This document shows, one piece after another, positions 14,049-40,000 of a stretch of 40,000 nt of DNA; position 1 is the stretch's first letter, and each line of letters begins with the position of its first letter. Origin of the DNA: Neocallimastix lanati (nom. inval.) (Eukaryota > Neocallimastigomycota > Neocallimastigomycetes > Neocallimastigales > Neocallimastigaceae). The notes below the pieces were generated by a model that was given only the letters and a program-made list of their open reading frames with translations, had not been told where the DNA came from and made no database searches. The stretch spans positions 512,501 through 552,500 of the forward strand of contig JACVTC010000058.1 in the NCBI GenBank assembly GCA_016946835.1, written 5' to 3'. Both the position numbers and the translations under genes were made by a program.

Positions 14049-14057
14049 AATTATAAA

Positions 14058-24536
<10,479 letters not shown>

Positions 24537-24896
24537 GTTTATTTTTATAATTAATTAATTATTTATTTATTTATTTTTTATTTTGTAGCATTTCCATCAT
24601 TTAAATTTTTAATTTATTTATTTATTTATTTATTTTGGAACAGATAAAAAAAATATTGAGGAATAATAATAGAAATAAAAATAAAATAAAATAAAAAAAA
24701 AAAAATAAAAAAAAAAAAAAAAAAAAAAAAGAAAAAAGTTAATTATAATACTTTTTTTTTTTATTTTATTTTATTTATTTATTTATTTATTTAAAATATA
24801 AATTTATTTATTTTTGTATTTTACTAACCAATCTATTATTTAAAAAAAATAAAAAAAAAAAAAAAATAGTAATAAAAATAAAAATTGAAATTGCAT

Positions 24897-24944
<48 letters not shown>

Positions 24945-25222
24945 TTAATTTATGATTGTTATTTTAATAAAGAAAATATATAATATTTATCTAAGAATCA
25001 ACATCGTACTATCCAAGTTCGATAAATAAATTAAAAAAATTAAATATTCATTTATTTAATGAATGTAAATCTTTAAATATATAAAATAGAATATCTAAAA
25101 AAATTAAAATATATAATATATATATATTTATATATTAAATAGTATTGATTTAAATTTAATATATCATAAAAAAAAAAAAAAAAATTATTCTTTTATTATT
25201 ATTAATATTATTATTATTTATT
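24537..25222. other. convergent intergenic region
   Basis: The 686 bp between two converging genes hold ATTT/TTTA repeats (about 24550-24640), an A tract near 24690-24730, a 39-base T run (24898-24939) and (TA)n. Both 3' ends lie here; AATAAA-like strings occur too often in this composition to assign polyadenylation sites. No gene seen. Confidence 0.65.
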
Positions 25223-26101
25223 CTACATATCAATATAACTATTGGTAAATAATTCATTAATTGCTTTTTCTAAATCTTTTTTATCTTCTAAGAGATTTTC
25301 CTTTCCCTTTTCATATTCTTTTTCTTTTTCTTTATTTGTATTGTTTTTATTCTTTTTAACGGTATCGTTGCTGTTCTTGTTAACAATAAGACGTTGTTGA
25401 ATTTCATTCATTGCTTCCTGTAAATAATTTAAACAAGATTTATTCCAACGATCTCGTTTATTCCATTCAAGTTTGAAGTTCATGGAAGTGGAGACATCTT
25501 CTGTATCAAGTAGTAAAATTTGGTGAGCTTTTTTAATTTCTTCATCCTCCTCCTCTTCTTTACTTTTATTGATTTCTTCTAGAATACAAGCTCCATTATA
25601 TGATAGATTATCCATATTACTGTCACCATTGGTACCAACATTGACATTGGTGTTAACATTAGCATTAATATTGGGGCTGAGACTACCACCAAAAGGACTA
25701 TTTATTTCATTCATGTCCATTTTTCCTGAGGTATTGTCTATTCTTTTTAGATAATACAAAATTTCATAATTTTTATAGATTGCGGCCTGTATATTTTTAT
25801 ATTCATATTTAAATTTTATATTCATATTTAAATTTTATATTCATATTTAAATTTTATATTCATATTTAAATTTTATATTCATATTTAAATTTTATATTCA
25901 TATTTAAATTTTATATTCATATTATATTTTTTTTTTTTATTTTTATTTTTTTGTTTGTTATTAGTTATTATTAATATAGGATTAAATAAAATTTTATATT
26001 ATATTATTATTTATCAAATTATATATTTATAAATAAAATTATTTAAAAAGTAATATTCAATATAATTAAACAATAGATTATTTAAGTATTTATAAATCAT
26101 G

Positions 26102-26143
<42 letters not shown>

Positions 26144-26350
26144 GCAATAAATATTAAAAAAGTATACTTACATAATGAAGAATAGTACGATCTTCTCCAT
26201 CAGTAGAATTAATATCTACACCACTTTTTATTAAATATTTTAACATCATTAGATCACCTTCTTTAACAGTTCTTATCATAGATTATGAAGAAAAAAAAAT
26301 TTTTTTTTTAAAAAAAAATAGTAGTATTACTTAATATATATATATATATA

Positions 26351-26381
<31 letters not shown>

Positions 26382-27540
26382 TTTATGTTATTATTTTATT
26401 TTTTTTATTATTATTACTTAAATAATAAGTCTATAACATCCTCCATCTCATCTGAAGCAAAAACAGCTCCAGAATTCAATATGAGTTCAATTAGTTCCCT
26501 CTTTTTTTTGCCGTTAAATTTATTTGTTACTGCATACCACAATGGCGTATGGTCATAGAAATCTCTCGTATGAACAATACATCCCATTTTAATTAAAAAT
26601 TCTGATGTTTTTAGATGATTTTGAATGGCTGCAAGATGAAGTGCTGTCTATATATACAGATGTATGTACAAATTTATATAAAAATATTATTTGTTTTAAT
26701 ATTATTTTATAAATTTATCATATTATATATGTATATATTTTTTATTACTATTTTAAGAATTTTATAGTATTTATATGTTTGAAAATTAGTTATTAAATAG
26801 TTATAATTAATTATTATTCGATATATACCCTTCCATGATAATCAGCAATATTTACTAAAGCAGGCCATCCATCAAGAAGTTTATTTAAACCAAGAATATC
26901 TCCTGTAGATGCAGCTGTAAAATATAATGAAGGTAATAATATTTTATTAATTTTATTTTGAATATTCACTTTAATATATCGATTTTCTTCTTCTTCCTCC
27001 TCGGTAGGAAGTTCTTTACATGGCGATGAATCGATATTTTCTTTGATTGGTATCGTTGCCGTTGAAGTATAATTAAGATCATTCATTGATGTTTCTAATT
27101 TTTTTTTTTTTTTTATTATTATTAGCATTTTATTAACATTATTAACATTATTAATATTATTAGGATTATTAATTTTAACATTAATGATATTAAATATTTT
27201 TATTAATAACAGAAGTTAGAGCTATAATTATAGTTACCTTTTTCACTTTTAATCAAATTAATGATTTTAACAATATAGGAATCATCTGGATTTTCAAATT
27301 TTGAAAATCTTTGAATCTTAGGGGTATCTGACAATTCTCCTCTTATATTTGTTTTAATCAATTGTTTTATAGCATCCTTTCTAATATTTTTTCCTAATAA
27401 ATAAGAAAGTTTAGCTAATGCACACTATATAATAAATAATTTTTATATTTATTTATATTAATATTTATTAGTATGTAATAATATTAAATATATACAAAAA
27501 AAAATGTTAAATTGAATGATTAAATAAAATTAATCAATGT

Positions 27541-27639
<99 letters not shown>

Positions 27640-27660
27640 TAAAATAATAATAATAATTAA

Positions 27661-27693
<33 letters not shown>

Positions 27694-27793
27694 TAAAATA
27701 ATAATAATAATAATTAAAATAATAATAATAATTAAAATAATAATAATAATTAAAATAATAATAATAATTAAAATAATAATAATAATTAAAATA

Positions 27794-27841
<48 letters not shown>

Positions 27842-27854
27842 TTATTTATTATTA

Positions 27855-27886
<32 letters not shown>

Positions 27887-28045
27887 TTACAATTATTTTT
27901 AATATTGTTGAAAATTTACTTCAGTAGTCATATCTTTTCCTGAAATAAGACCTGCATCAGTTAATACTTTTCCTGTAGCATATATATCTGAAACCGAACC
28001 TTTAGTACACTTTGAATTATATTTTCAATATATATTTATTTTTAA

Positions 28046-28116
<71 letters not shown>

Positions 28117-30003
28117 AAAATTCAAATAATAATTATTAAAATAATAATAATAATATAATAATAATAATAATTATATATATTAATTTTTATTTTTTTTTAT
28201 TTTTTTTTTTTTTTTTAAATTTGTAATTGTATTTTTATAATTAATAATTTTTCATATTTTGTTTTATTTAATAATATTATTTTTTTTAATGATTAATAAC
28301 AAATTCAATTTACATACTTGTGTACAATTAACAATGATGATACCTTTTTCTGTTGCTTCTTTTAAAGCTTGAAGGATATCTTTTCTTTTATCAGGTGCGT
28401 TACCAGCCCCATAGGATTCCAATATAACTCCCTCAATTGAGGAAGATAAAAAAGATTTAACTGTGGTATATGATATCCCTGGATATAAACGTAATAATGC
28501 TACATTCTGATTTAAATTTTTATGAACATGAAATTTAGCAATTTCAATAGGTCTTAATACATCTTTCCATGAAACATCTATTTTATATTTATTTATTTAA
28601 TAGTTAATGTAATATATATAAATAATAATATTTATAAAATAGAATATTAAAATAAAAAATTTTACATATAAATTTATATAAAAATAATTATTTAAATTAG
28701 TAATTATATTTTATTGTTTCCATTTATCATAATATAATATTATTATTATGTAATACATATATATTAATAATATTACTTATATTAATTCCCAATTTAACCA
28801 AGGGCTTCATATTTGGGGAATCAAAAGCATTAAAATTTGTAGCATCCACTTTTTTAGTTCTATTTCCTCTGAAAAGTTTTTGATTAAAAAATAATGTTAC
28901 TTCTGGAATAATATAATGACTTAAATAAAAAATAAAAAATAAAAAGTAAATAAATAAATAAGTAAATAAATAAATAAATATATAAATATATAAAGAATAT
29001 ATAAATATATTTCTTTCTTTTAATTATTAATAGATTTAAATAAAAATATGTATATGTTTAATTATCAATATTAATATGAACCCTGCAATAGTTAAAGCTC
29101 CTAAAAGATTATCAATGGCATCATTTCTAACTTCAGATAGTGGAACCTAATAATTATAAAATATAAATATAAATTTAATATAAAAGTTTATTAAATATTT
29201 ATATTAAAAATAATATGTATTTAACAAGCTATTTTTAAAAACAAAATATAAAAACCTGTGAACCCGTTAAGATTACTGTTTTTCCTAAATTTTCTAGCAT
29301 AAAACTTAATGCACTTGCTGAAAAGGCCATGGTATCCGTACCATGAAGAATAATGAATGAATCAAATAAATTATAATTAATTTCGATATCAGTAGCAATT
29401 TTTATCCAATCTAGTTTATAATAATAATAATAGTTTTAAAAATAGTTATTGTATTAACAATAATAAAATAAAAATATATATTATTAATTTATATATTATA
29501 TACATATAAATTAATAATAAATATTCAATATATATAAGAAAACCTTTAAATACAAGATTTGCTGAATCAATTAATTCATCATATTCATAAATAGTATAAA
29601 TAGTTCTCTTTCCATAAAGAGATACTGGTGTAACTAGTGCTTTTAATTCCTTCTTTTTAACTTTAATATTATTAATGACAGATATTTCTGATTCATGTAA
29701 AGAGGAAAGCTCTTCCTCATTGACGACAACATTTAATGTAACCGTATCATCGAATGGATGATTAGCGTCATGAAATTGTCTCATGGAAAGTAATAAGTCA
29801 GTAAAATAATTTGGAACCGGTTCATAAACATGATCTACTGTCATTTTCATACCAATTGTGCCCCCTGTATATAAAATCAGTACTTTTGAAGTTTTCATTG
29901 GCAACATTTCGTTTATTGCCATCGTTACTTGTTCATGAACAGTAGCACTATTATAAAAGCTTTTTGACTCATGTGTGAGTCTTAATCGGTCATTTGGTTG
30001 CAT
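25223..30003 (-). CDS. type I L-asparaginase with C-terminal ankyrin repeats
   Basis: Predicted cytosolic L-asparaginase (asparagine to aspartate plus ammonia) of the AnsA/ASPG type; animal ASPG is also called 60-kDa lysophospholipase. Eleven exons from high to low coordinate: 30003-29544, 29410-29256, 29146-29082, 28919-28777, 28577-28318, 28009-27920, 27424-27238, 27094-26829, 26647-26418, 26271-26172, 25786-25223. In-phase total 839 aa. Active-site blocks are intact: YTGGTIG at 45-51 (nucleophile Thr49), HGTDTM at 176-181 (Thr178, Asp179), and [12 protein letters not shown] with Lys250 aligned to the catalytic Lys of E. coli Ans[10 protein letters not shown] and GLISGKDMT also match. Residues from about 490 to 665 carry ankyrin repeats ([29 protein letters not shown]). 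The last about 170 residues are charged and Asn-rich with a coiled-coil-like [13 protein letters not shown] stretch. No signal peptide. Introns carry large microsatellites. Whether lipid activity exists cannot be judged. Confidence 0.93.
25801..25914. repeat. 19-bp minisatellite, six copies, in last intron of asparaginase gene
   Basis: ATTCATATTTAAATTTTAT repeats six times without change at period 19, with a partial unit on each side. It lies within the intron between exons at 25786 and 26172, and begins only 14 bases from the acceptor side of the last exon. Confidence 0.93.
27545..27841. repeat. AAT microsatellite with 18-bp higher-order units
   Basis: About 300 bp of AAT repeat in an asparaginase intron (27425-27919). 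In the middle, near 27640-27790, the array changes to a higher-order unit AATTAAAATAATAATAAT of 18 bp, repeated about six times, then returns to pure AAT. A complementary ATT run follows at 27857-27883. Confidence 0.93.
28044..28116. repeat. (AAAT)n microsatellite in asparaginase intron
   Basis: About 73 bases of uninterrupted AAAT repeat inside the intron between exons at 28009 and 28318. Confidence 0.93.
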
Positions 30004-30054
30004 TTTTTTTTATCTCTCTTTTTTACTCTTTTCTTTCTTTTTCTTTTTTTCCTT

Positions 30055-30097
<43 letters not shown>

Positions 30098-31405
30098 TTT
30101 TGTTAATTTTGTTTTATTGTAATATACCACATAAAGTAATATAGATTTTACTTATTTATATATATTATCTATTTATTATTAATATAAAATATAAATATTT
30201 ATTGTTTAATTAAAATAATAATAAGATTAAATATATATACATATTATATATATATATTTTATTTTTTTTGATAAAATATAATTTATTTTAAATTATAGAT
30301 TAAAATAACAAAATAATATCATAAAAATTGAAGATTAAGTTTTATGTACAGTTTTCGATGTAAAAAAAAAAATATCATATTTTAGTGTAATTAATTTATT
30401 ATTTATTTTAGTTATAAAATTGGCATTTATTAAGGATGAAATAAATTAAAATGAAAAAATAATAATTAAAGTTAAATTATATAACAAATATAAAATAAAA
30501 TTCTTTGAAAATTTCAAAAAGATTTTATTATATTTATTTTAATTTCAATAATACTTGATTTTTTTTTTCTATTTAAAAAAAAAAAAAAAAAAAAGATTTA
30601 AAAAAAAATATATATATATATATTATTAATTACATTAAATAAACTTTTTTCGTTCTTTACATTTTTGATTAATTTAATTTATAAATATAAATAAAAAGTT
30701 AAAAATAAATTAATTCCTAAATATATATAAAAGATTTTTTGTTTTTTTATTTAAATTTAATTTTTTATTGTTCAATCTTTATTTCATTTTAAAGAATTTT
30801 TGTTTTAAAAGAAAAATGGTTTAACCATCAATCTATTAAAACACTCATTAAATAAACAAATTCAAATAAAATTTTTTTAAATAAAAAATAAGACTTTCTT
30901 AAATATAACATATAATAACATGATTTAATGATTAATCTATTAAAATTATTATTCGAAAATATATCAAATTGTTTTTTTATTTATATCTATTTTATTTATT
31001 TTTATTGGTATTTAAAATTATTATATAAAAATAGAATAGAATAAAATATTAACTAATCAAAATAATTATTTCTTTATTTTTATTATTTTAATTTTCTTTT
31101 TTTTTTTTTTTTTACTTTAAATAATATTTTTATTTTTATTTTTTTATTTCATTTTTTATTTTTTATTTTTTATTTTTTATTTCTTATTTTTTATAAATTT
31201 TAATTTTAATATTTCTTATCATTTGAAATTATATTAATAAAAATAAGTTAACCAAATGATAGGAAGAAATAATAAATTATAATTATAATTTATTAATATA
31301 AAATTTTTACTTTTCTATTTTTCTATTTTTTTTTTTTTTTTTTGATATTAGAAATTTTACAATTTCAACTACTTGTATTTATTTTAATGAAATATCACTT
31401 TTCTT

Positions 31406-31485
<80 letters not shown>

Positions 31486-31689
31486 GTTATTATTATTACT
31501 TATTAATTAAATATCTCAAATGATTTATATAATTATATATTGTATTATGAAAAAAATTAAAAAAAAAAAAAAAATAAAATAAAATAAAATAAGGGTTGTA
31601 TTTGTATAAAAAATAATTTATTATTGTTATAATTATTACTTTAAAATATATATTAATATAATTTATTTTTTATTATTTTATTTTTTTCT
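30004..31689. other. 1.7-kb spacer between two minus-strand genes
   Basis: It begins with T-rich sequence (30010-30095, A-rich in the sense of the asparaginase gene) that likely forms that gene's 5' leader and promoter. The remainder is A/T spacer with (TTTTTATT)-like runs near 31140-31190 and a long T run at 31410-31458. I see no gene on either strand. Confidence 0.65.
31410..31498. repeat. 49-base T run followed by (ATT)n
   Basis: A T homopolymer of 49 bases passes directly into about 40 bases of ATT repeat with one ATTGTT interruption. It is among the longest homopolymers in the window. Confidence 0.92.
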
Positions 31690-32956
31690 CTATACAGTCT
31701 TTTTATCTTCTTTAACTTGTTTTTCTGATAGAATATTATTATTTTTAATTTGAGGTATAACTGGTAAACCATCTTCGTCAAGTTTAAGTTCCATTCCTTC
31801 GAAATTATTAATTCTTCCATCTTCATTTTTTTCCAATAATAAAAAGTCTTTCATCATAAACCAACCTTCAGCAACACCTATTACGCCTGCTACTAGGAAT
31901 CCAAAAAGTGCTCTCTATTTTTTAAATTTATTATATTATTAAAAAAAAAAAAAAAAACATTAATTAAATTGTAATTTTTTTTATTGTGGAAAAGATATTA
32001 CTACTATTATTATATATATATATATATATATAATCCTTATAAGAATTAATTATTTATATGTGGAAAATGTTTTAAAAAAAATTATTTGGTTTAAAAATAC
32101 ATCATTTAATAAGAAATACAAAACTTTTTTTATTACCTTTCCGGTATCAGTAGTTATTTGTGTACCTAAAACGTAACCCGCTGTAAAACCAGCAGCAATA
32201 CTTAAAAATAGATTAAAAACAAGTGTAATTTGTTTTTTAGCAATACTAGCATAGGCTCCTAAACCTCCGTCATCTTCATCATCTTCTATATCTCTTGTTA
32301 ATTTTAAATATTCCTTGTTTTCTTGTTCTCTTTTTATATTTTCTAAGATTTTTATTAATTCTGGGCTCTATTTGATATAAATATTTATTAAAAATTATAT
32401 TATAATGTACATCATATATATATATATATATTTTAAATTTTTATTTAACATTTTTATCATTATTAGTTGATTAAATTTTATTATAAAGTACCTTTACTCT
32501 TGGTTTTGGACTTTCTAATATCATTTTTGAAGATTTGATTAAATTATTAAATCTATATTTATTACCTTCTTCACCTATTATTATTTTTTTTGTTTATATA
32601 TATATAATATTTATTTTTTCATTTATTATTAATTATATATATATGAATTTATATGTTATAATAGAAAGATTGTCGATTAATTTTTAATTTTTTAATTTTT
32701 TATTTTTTTTTTAATTTATTTATTTTCTTTTTTCATTATATTTAACTGATAATTAATCAGTACCTGGATATTTTTTTAGTAAATAATCAGAAACTTCCTT
32801 GATAATTCTATGTGAAATTGGATAAATTTCATTTTCAATTACTTCTTTTGGAATATAACTTTTTAATTCTGTAATTCTATCTTCAGGAATTTCACATTCC
32901 TTAAACATAATTTCCATAGCACTTTTTATATTGCTATTTAATTGATAATTAACCAT
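31690..32956 (-). CDS. VMA12: V-ATPase assembly factor, Vma12/TMEM199-like
   Basis: Predicted ER membrane factor required to assemble the V0 sector of the vacuolar H+-ATPase (Vma12/Vph2 in yeast, TMEM199 in animals). Four exons from high to low coordinate: 32956-32764, 32574-32492, 32367-32137, 31914-31690, in phase, 243 aa. The cytosolic N-terminal half includes a KSSKMILESPKPRVKSPEL segment followed by ENIKREQENKEYLKLTRDI, the Pro-rich then QxxxEYxxL pattern of the Vma12 family. Two membrane segments lie at about 141-160 (LVFNLFLSIAAGFTAGYVLG) and 171-190 (ALFGFLVAGVIGVAEGWFMM). They are joined by a short loop, with a Glu inside the second. The protein ends KKTV, a KKxx dilysine ER-retrieval signal, which fits an ER resident. 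Length is close to yeast Vma12 (215 aa). Similarity is by pattern rather than long identity, so this is less certain than the other genes. Confidence 0.8.
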
Positions 32957-34646
32957 TTTTGATATTTTTTTTATTTTATATAATATTTATTATTTTTATT
33001 TACTTAAAATGATATTTTTAAATTTTATTTTACTAAATATTTATAAATATCAAAAATTTAATCTTGTATAATACTAATTAAAAATAAAAAAAGGATTATT
33101 ATAAATTCTATAAAAGTATTAAAGATTTTCAAGATATAATATATTTTTATATTCGTTAAAAATAATTTAACTTTTTTTTTTCTTTGATTTTATTTGGAAA
33201 AAATGATAACAATAATGATATATGATTTTTCTAAAAAAAAAAAAAAAAAAAAAGCAATAATTAAACTATTTCATTGCATAGTATATTTTTATATTTTTGT
33301 ATTTTTTATTTTAATTTGTTATGTATATATATATTTATTTAATTTTTAACTTTTTTATTAATATTTTATTTGTATTTTTTTATTTTTATTTTTATTTTTA
33401 ATTGTCTATTAACCTTTAATTTTTTTTTTATTATTATTTTTCTTTTTTTTTACTTCAAATTTATTTTATTTTATTTTTTTTTTAATATTTTAAATAAAAC
33501 TAAAAAACAATATAAATTAATTTTTTAATAATAAAATTTTCGAAATATTTCATTATAAAATTTTTATTGTTCTTTTATATTCTAATATTTATTCATATAT
33601 ATAAAAAAAAACTTGATAATTATAATATGAATAATTCATTATAATTTATATATTTATTTAATGATAAAATTATAATTTATAAATAAATAAATAAATAATA
33701 AATAAATAATAAATAAATAATAAATAAATAATAAATATATAAAAATAATAAATAAATAAATAAATAATAAATAATAAATAAATGATAATTTAAAAATATT
33801 TTTTGTTTTATATAAAAATTTAAATAATTATAATAAAAACTAATAATGAAAATAAAAATACATATAATAATTATATGTATTTTTCATTTTTATATATATT
33901 TAATAAATATTTCGAAGGATAATTAATAAATAATCATTCCATTTTTATTTTATTTGTTTTTTTTTTTTTTTTTTGGCATTCCAAATTTATTTATTTGTTT
34001 ATTTTCTATTTTAAATATTGTTAAGTTTAAAAAAATTTAATGATATTTAAAATTATTTTTATAAAAAATTAAATAAAAATTATTAAAATTTTCTTTATTT
34101 ATTTACTTTCTTAATTAAATTTATTAATATATGAATTATACCAAATTAATTATTTATCTATTTGATATTTAATCATTCATTTAATATTATATAATTCAAA
34201 AATTTATTTATTTCAAAACTTCATCTTTTAATATTTTTTAATAATAATTAATAATATATAATCAATATATTTTAATATATTTAATACCATTGAATTTTAA
34301 AAAATATAAATTTTTTTAAAAAAAAAACTTTAATTAAAAAAAATTATATATATAAAAAAAAACTTATTTTTATTTTTTTTTTATAATTAATGTTAATAAT
34401 TTATTTATAATAGATTAAATAATTAATCATTAAGCAGATATAAAATATATAAAGAAAATAGTTTATGTATATTTCTAAAGAAAAAATAGTATTAATATTT
34501 TAAATATATAAATTTCACTATCCAAAAGAATATAGATATTTAAGTGACAAAAATATATATATTTTTTATTGTAATTAATTTTACAAAATAAAAACTATTA
34601 TTATTCAATACATATAAAGTATATATATATTTAATAATTTAAATAA
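32957..34646. other. 1.7-kb divergent intergenic region
   Basis: This lies between the divergent start codons of the Vma12-like and POC1 genes and so must contain both promoters. It is A/T sequence with a compound AAAT/AAT repeat (33677-33783) and several T runs. No gene and no specific regulatory site can be supported. Confidence 0.65.
33677..33783. repeat. compound AAAT/AAT repeat with 11-bp periodicity
   Basis: Alternating AAAT, AAAT, AAT units give an 11-bp period (AAATAAATAAT) over several copies, then break into less regular AAT/AAAT units. Confidence 0.85.
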
Positions 34647-38496
<3,850 letters not shown>

Positions 38497-38627
38497 CCTT
38501 AACAATTATTATATATATCAAAAATTAAAATAAATTAATACCCAAAGTTTTTATAAATTATATATTTTAGATTTTTTATCATTTTATATTATTACCCCTT
38601 TATGAATAATTATATTTATATTTATTA

Positions 38628-38670
<43 letters not shown>

Positions 38671-39470
38671 TAAATATATTTATCATTTATTCATCTATAG
38701 AAATATTTCTAAATATATATAAATATGTATTTGGAAATTAAAACATCTAAATAATACATTTATATAAATATAATGAAATTTTATTTTAAGTAAAATATTA
38801 TTATTTTCATTTAAGCATATACCATCCAATAAACAAATTTTAAAATAATAAAATATTTTTATTATTATCCTGCTGCTAAGCAGGTACAACTTTAGCAATG
38901 AGTAAAATTTATTAAGAGTTTTATCAAAATTTTTGTATTTAAAATAATATTTTATTTATAATAAATTCTTAATACAATGACTAATTAAAAATGGTTATAA
39001 ATAAATTTTTTTTTTTTTTTTTTTAGTTTATTACTTTTATTATAATTATATACATATATATTTTTATTTTTATTTTTTATTTTCTTATATATATTATAAT
39101 AATTAGTTTTATTACTATTATTAGTTTTAAAATATAAGTTAAATTCATATATTTGGTATGATAATATTGTAAATTAAATACTATACAAGTATGTACTTTG
39201 GTTTATATAATATTCATTTTTAATATAGATATTTTTATTATATATTATACAATAAACACTATACTATATTCATTGTAATATATTATAAGATTATAAATTT
39301 ATTTTTTAAAAAGTTTTTGTAATATAAAACATGAATGATAAAAATATGGTTGGCAGATTAAATTATTATTTAAAATTATAAAAGTTTTATATATTAATAT
39401 ATTTGATTTATATATTTATATATTATATAAATATACTGTTGATTTAATATCTTATAGATGGTCTTATACA
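38497..39470. other. spacer downstream of POC1
   Basis: A/T sequence with an AAT run (about 38628-38669). It also holds one short GC-rich hairpin, CCTGCT-GCTA-AGCAGG, at 38869-38884, which stands out because its stem is mostly G/C. No gene supported. Confidence 0.6.
38869..38884. other. GC-rich 6-bp perfect hairpin
   Basis: CCTGCT, loop GCTA, AGCAGG. A six-base-pair stem with four G/C pairs is unexpected in about 90% A/T spacer. It has no recognised role; it might be a remnant of a mobile element or part of a structured 3' region. Confidence 0.45.
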
Positions 39471-40000
39471 TTATAAATCATTATACCAGTAAGTAGTAGT
39501 TTTATTATCAACAATTAAAGAAACAGGAATAATTCATTCTTTTTTCATTTATTAAAAAGGCAGTAAGTTCATCAATTTTATTTTGAAAGTAGCTCTATGA
39601 ATTAAAAAATGATAAAATGATTATTAATTTTATGTCCATTTCATAAAGCTTTTTTCTAAATAAATTGATGATCATTTTATTATTTTCTCCTTTTAATCCA
39701 TTTAATTCAAATTAACAAGTAGGGGCAATAACAACAATGGATTAAAGAGAATTAATTCCAATATTTCTCTTACTAAATTCAATAGATTAAGAAGCAATTC
39801 ATGAAGCATTAAATGATATGTTTTCTAATTTATTTCATATTCTTTTTAGCATATTCAAATTTAGAAAGTTCTTCGATATCTAATTTATTTCATATTCTTT
39901 TTAGCATATTCAAATTTAGAAAGTTCTTCGATATAAGTTAAACTAATAAATCATTTTTTTTTAGAGGTATGGCTTGTAATTTTTGTAATTTTTGGCAGTG
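39471..40000 (-). pseudogene. degenerate protein-coding remnant, cut by window edge
   Basis: On the minus strand this stretch has coding-like codon use far above spacer background, interrupted by stops and frame changes. Readable pieces in order from 40000 downward: LPKITKITSHTSKKK, stop, FISLTYIEELSKFEYAKKNM; after a 55-bp duplication and frame change, SIEFSKRNIGINSL, stop, SIVVIAPTC, stop, FELNGLKGENNKMIINLF and DIKLIIILSFFNS, stop, YFQNKIDELTAFLINEKR; then in another frame PVSLIVDNKTTTYWYNDL and stop at 39471. Several stops are TAA where CAA or GAA would be expected. I do not recognise the family. Alternatively a fast-evolving gene with introns could look like this, but stops inside coding-like blocks without GT/AG sites argue for decay. 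Confidence 0.5.
39824..39933. repeat. perfect 55-bp tandem duplication
   Basis: Two identical adjacent 55-bp copies, 39824-39878 and 39879-39933. On the minus strand each includes the codons for IEELSKFEYAKKNM. Fifty-five is not a multiple of three, so the duplication shifts the frame of the coding-like remnant it lies in. Confidence 0.95.

Larger units (their letters stand above)
10299..14057. other. 3.8-kb spacer rich in repeats
   Basis: Between two genes in the same orientation I find no supportable protein gene. It holds long A and T tracts, (TA)n runs, a duplicated A-tract unit (11081-11180), a compositionally distinct island (11462-11880), a T-tract minisatellite (11964-12158) and a 12-bp tandem repeat (13533-13640), each listed separately. 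The remainder is unstructured A/T sequence. Short open stretches translate only to poly-Lys, poly-Phe or poly-Ile. Confidence 0.65.

Noticed and set aside
27539-27943. Plus-strand poly-Ile frame
   Set aside because: It is a pure translation of the AAT microsatellite in an intron of the minus-strand asparaginase gene.

Overview
This is an extremely AT-rich eukaryotic nuclear window. It holds six intron-containing protein genes and, at the right edge, what looks like a decayed gene. Spacers are nearly pure A/T with long homopolymers and micro- and minisatellites. Exons stand out by codon structure. Introns are GT-AG, mostly short and T/A-rich; I model 48 of them. TAA, TAG and TGA all act as ordinary stops, so the standard nuclear code fits.

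The likely source is an early-diverging flagellated fungus, with an anaerobic gut fungus (Neocallimastigomycota) the best guess. Grounds: very low GC; AAT repeats read as poly-Asn; a fungal-style CSC1 channel with the C-terminal HPA...PLPSLWLP motif; a V-ATPase assembly factor; and a POC1 centriole/basal-body protein, expected only in lineages that build centrioles. Dictyostelids share the base composition and poly-Asn but lack centrioles, so they fit less well. The assignment is inference.

Layout: 1-4409 gene-free A/T spacer. 4410-10298 (+) SMEK/PP4R3, regulatory subunit of protein phosphatase 4, 17 exons. 10299-14057 spacer with a less AT-rich structured island (11462-11880) and several minisatellites. 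14058-19830 (+) CSC1/TMEM63/OSCA-type channel, 6 exons. 21639-24536 (+) RuvB-like 1, 7 exons, 456 aa. 25223-30003 (-) type I asparaginase with C-terminal ankyrin repeats, 11 exons, convergent with RVB1. 31690-32956 (-) Vma12/TMEM199-like factor, 4 exons. 34647-38496 (+) POC1, 9 exons, apparently starting with an ATG-only coding exon and carrying a one-base frameshift in a poly-Asn repeat. 39471-40000 (-) degenerate coding sequence with a 55-bp tandem duplication.

These are unrelated housekeeping genes, each with its own spacer. I see no operon, biosynthetic cluster or CRISPR array, and no intact transposon. The most unusual items are the POC1 start and frameshift, the 11.5-11.9 kb island, and the edge pseudogene. 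No clear new multi-gene system is visible.
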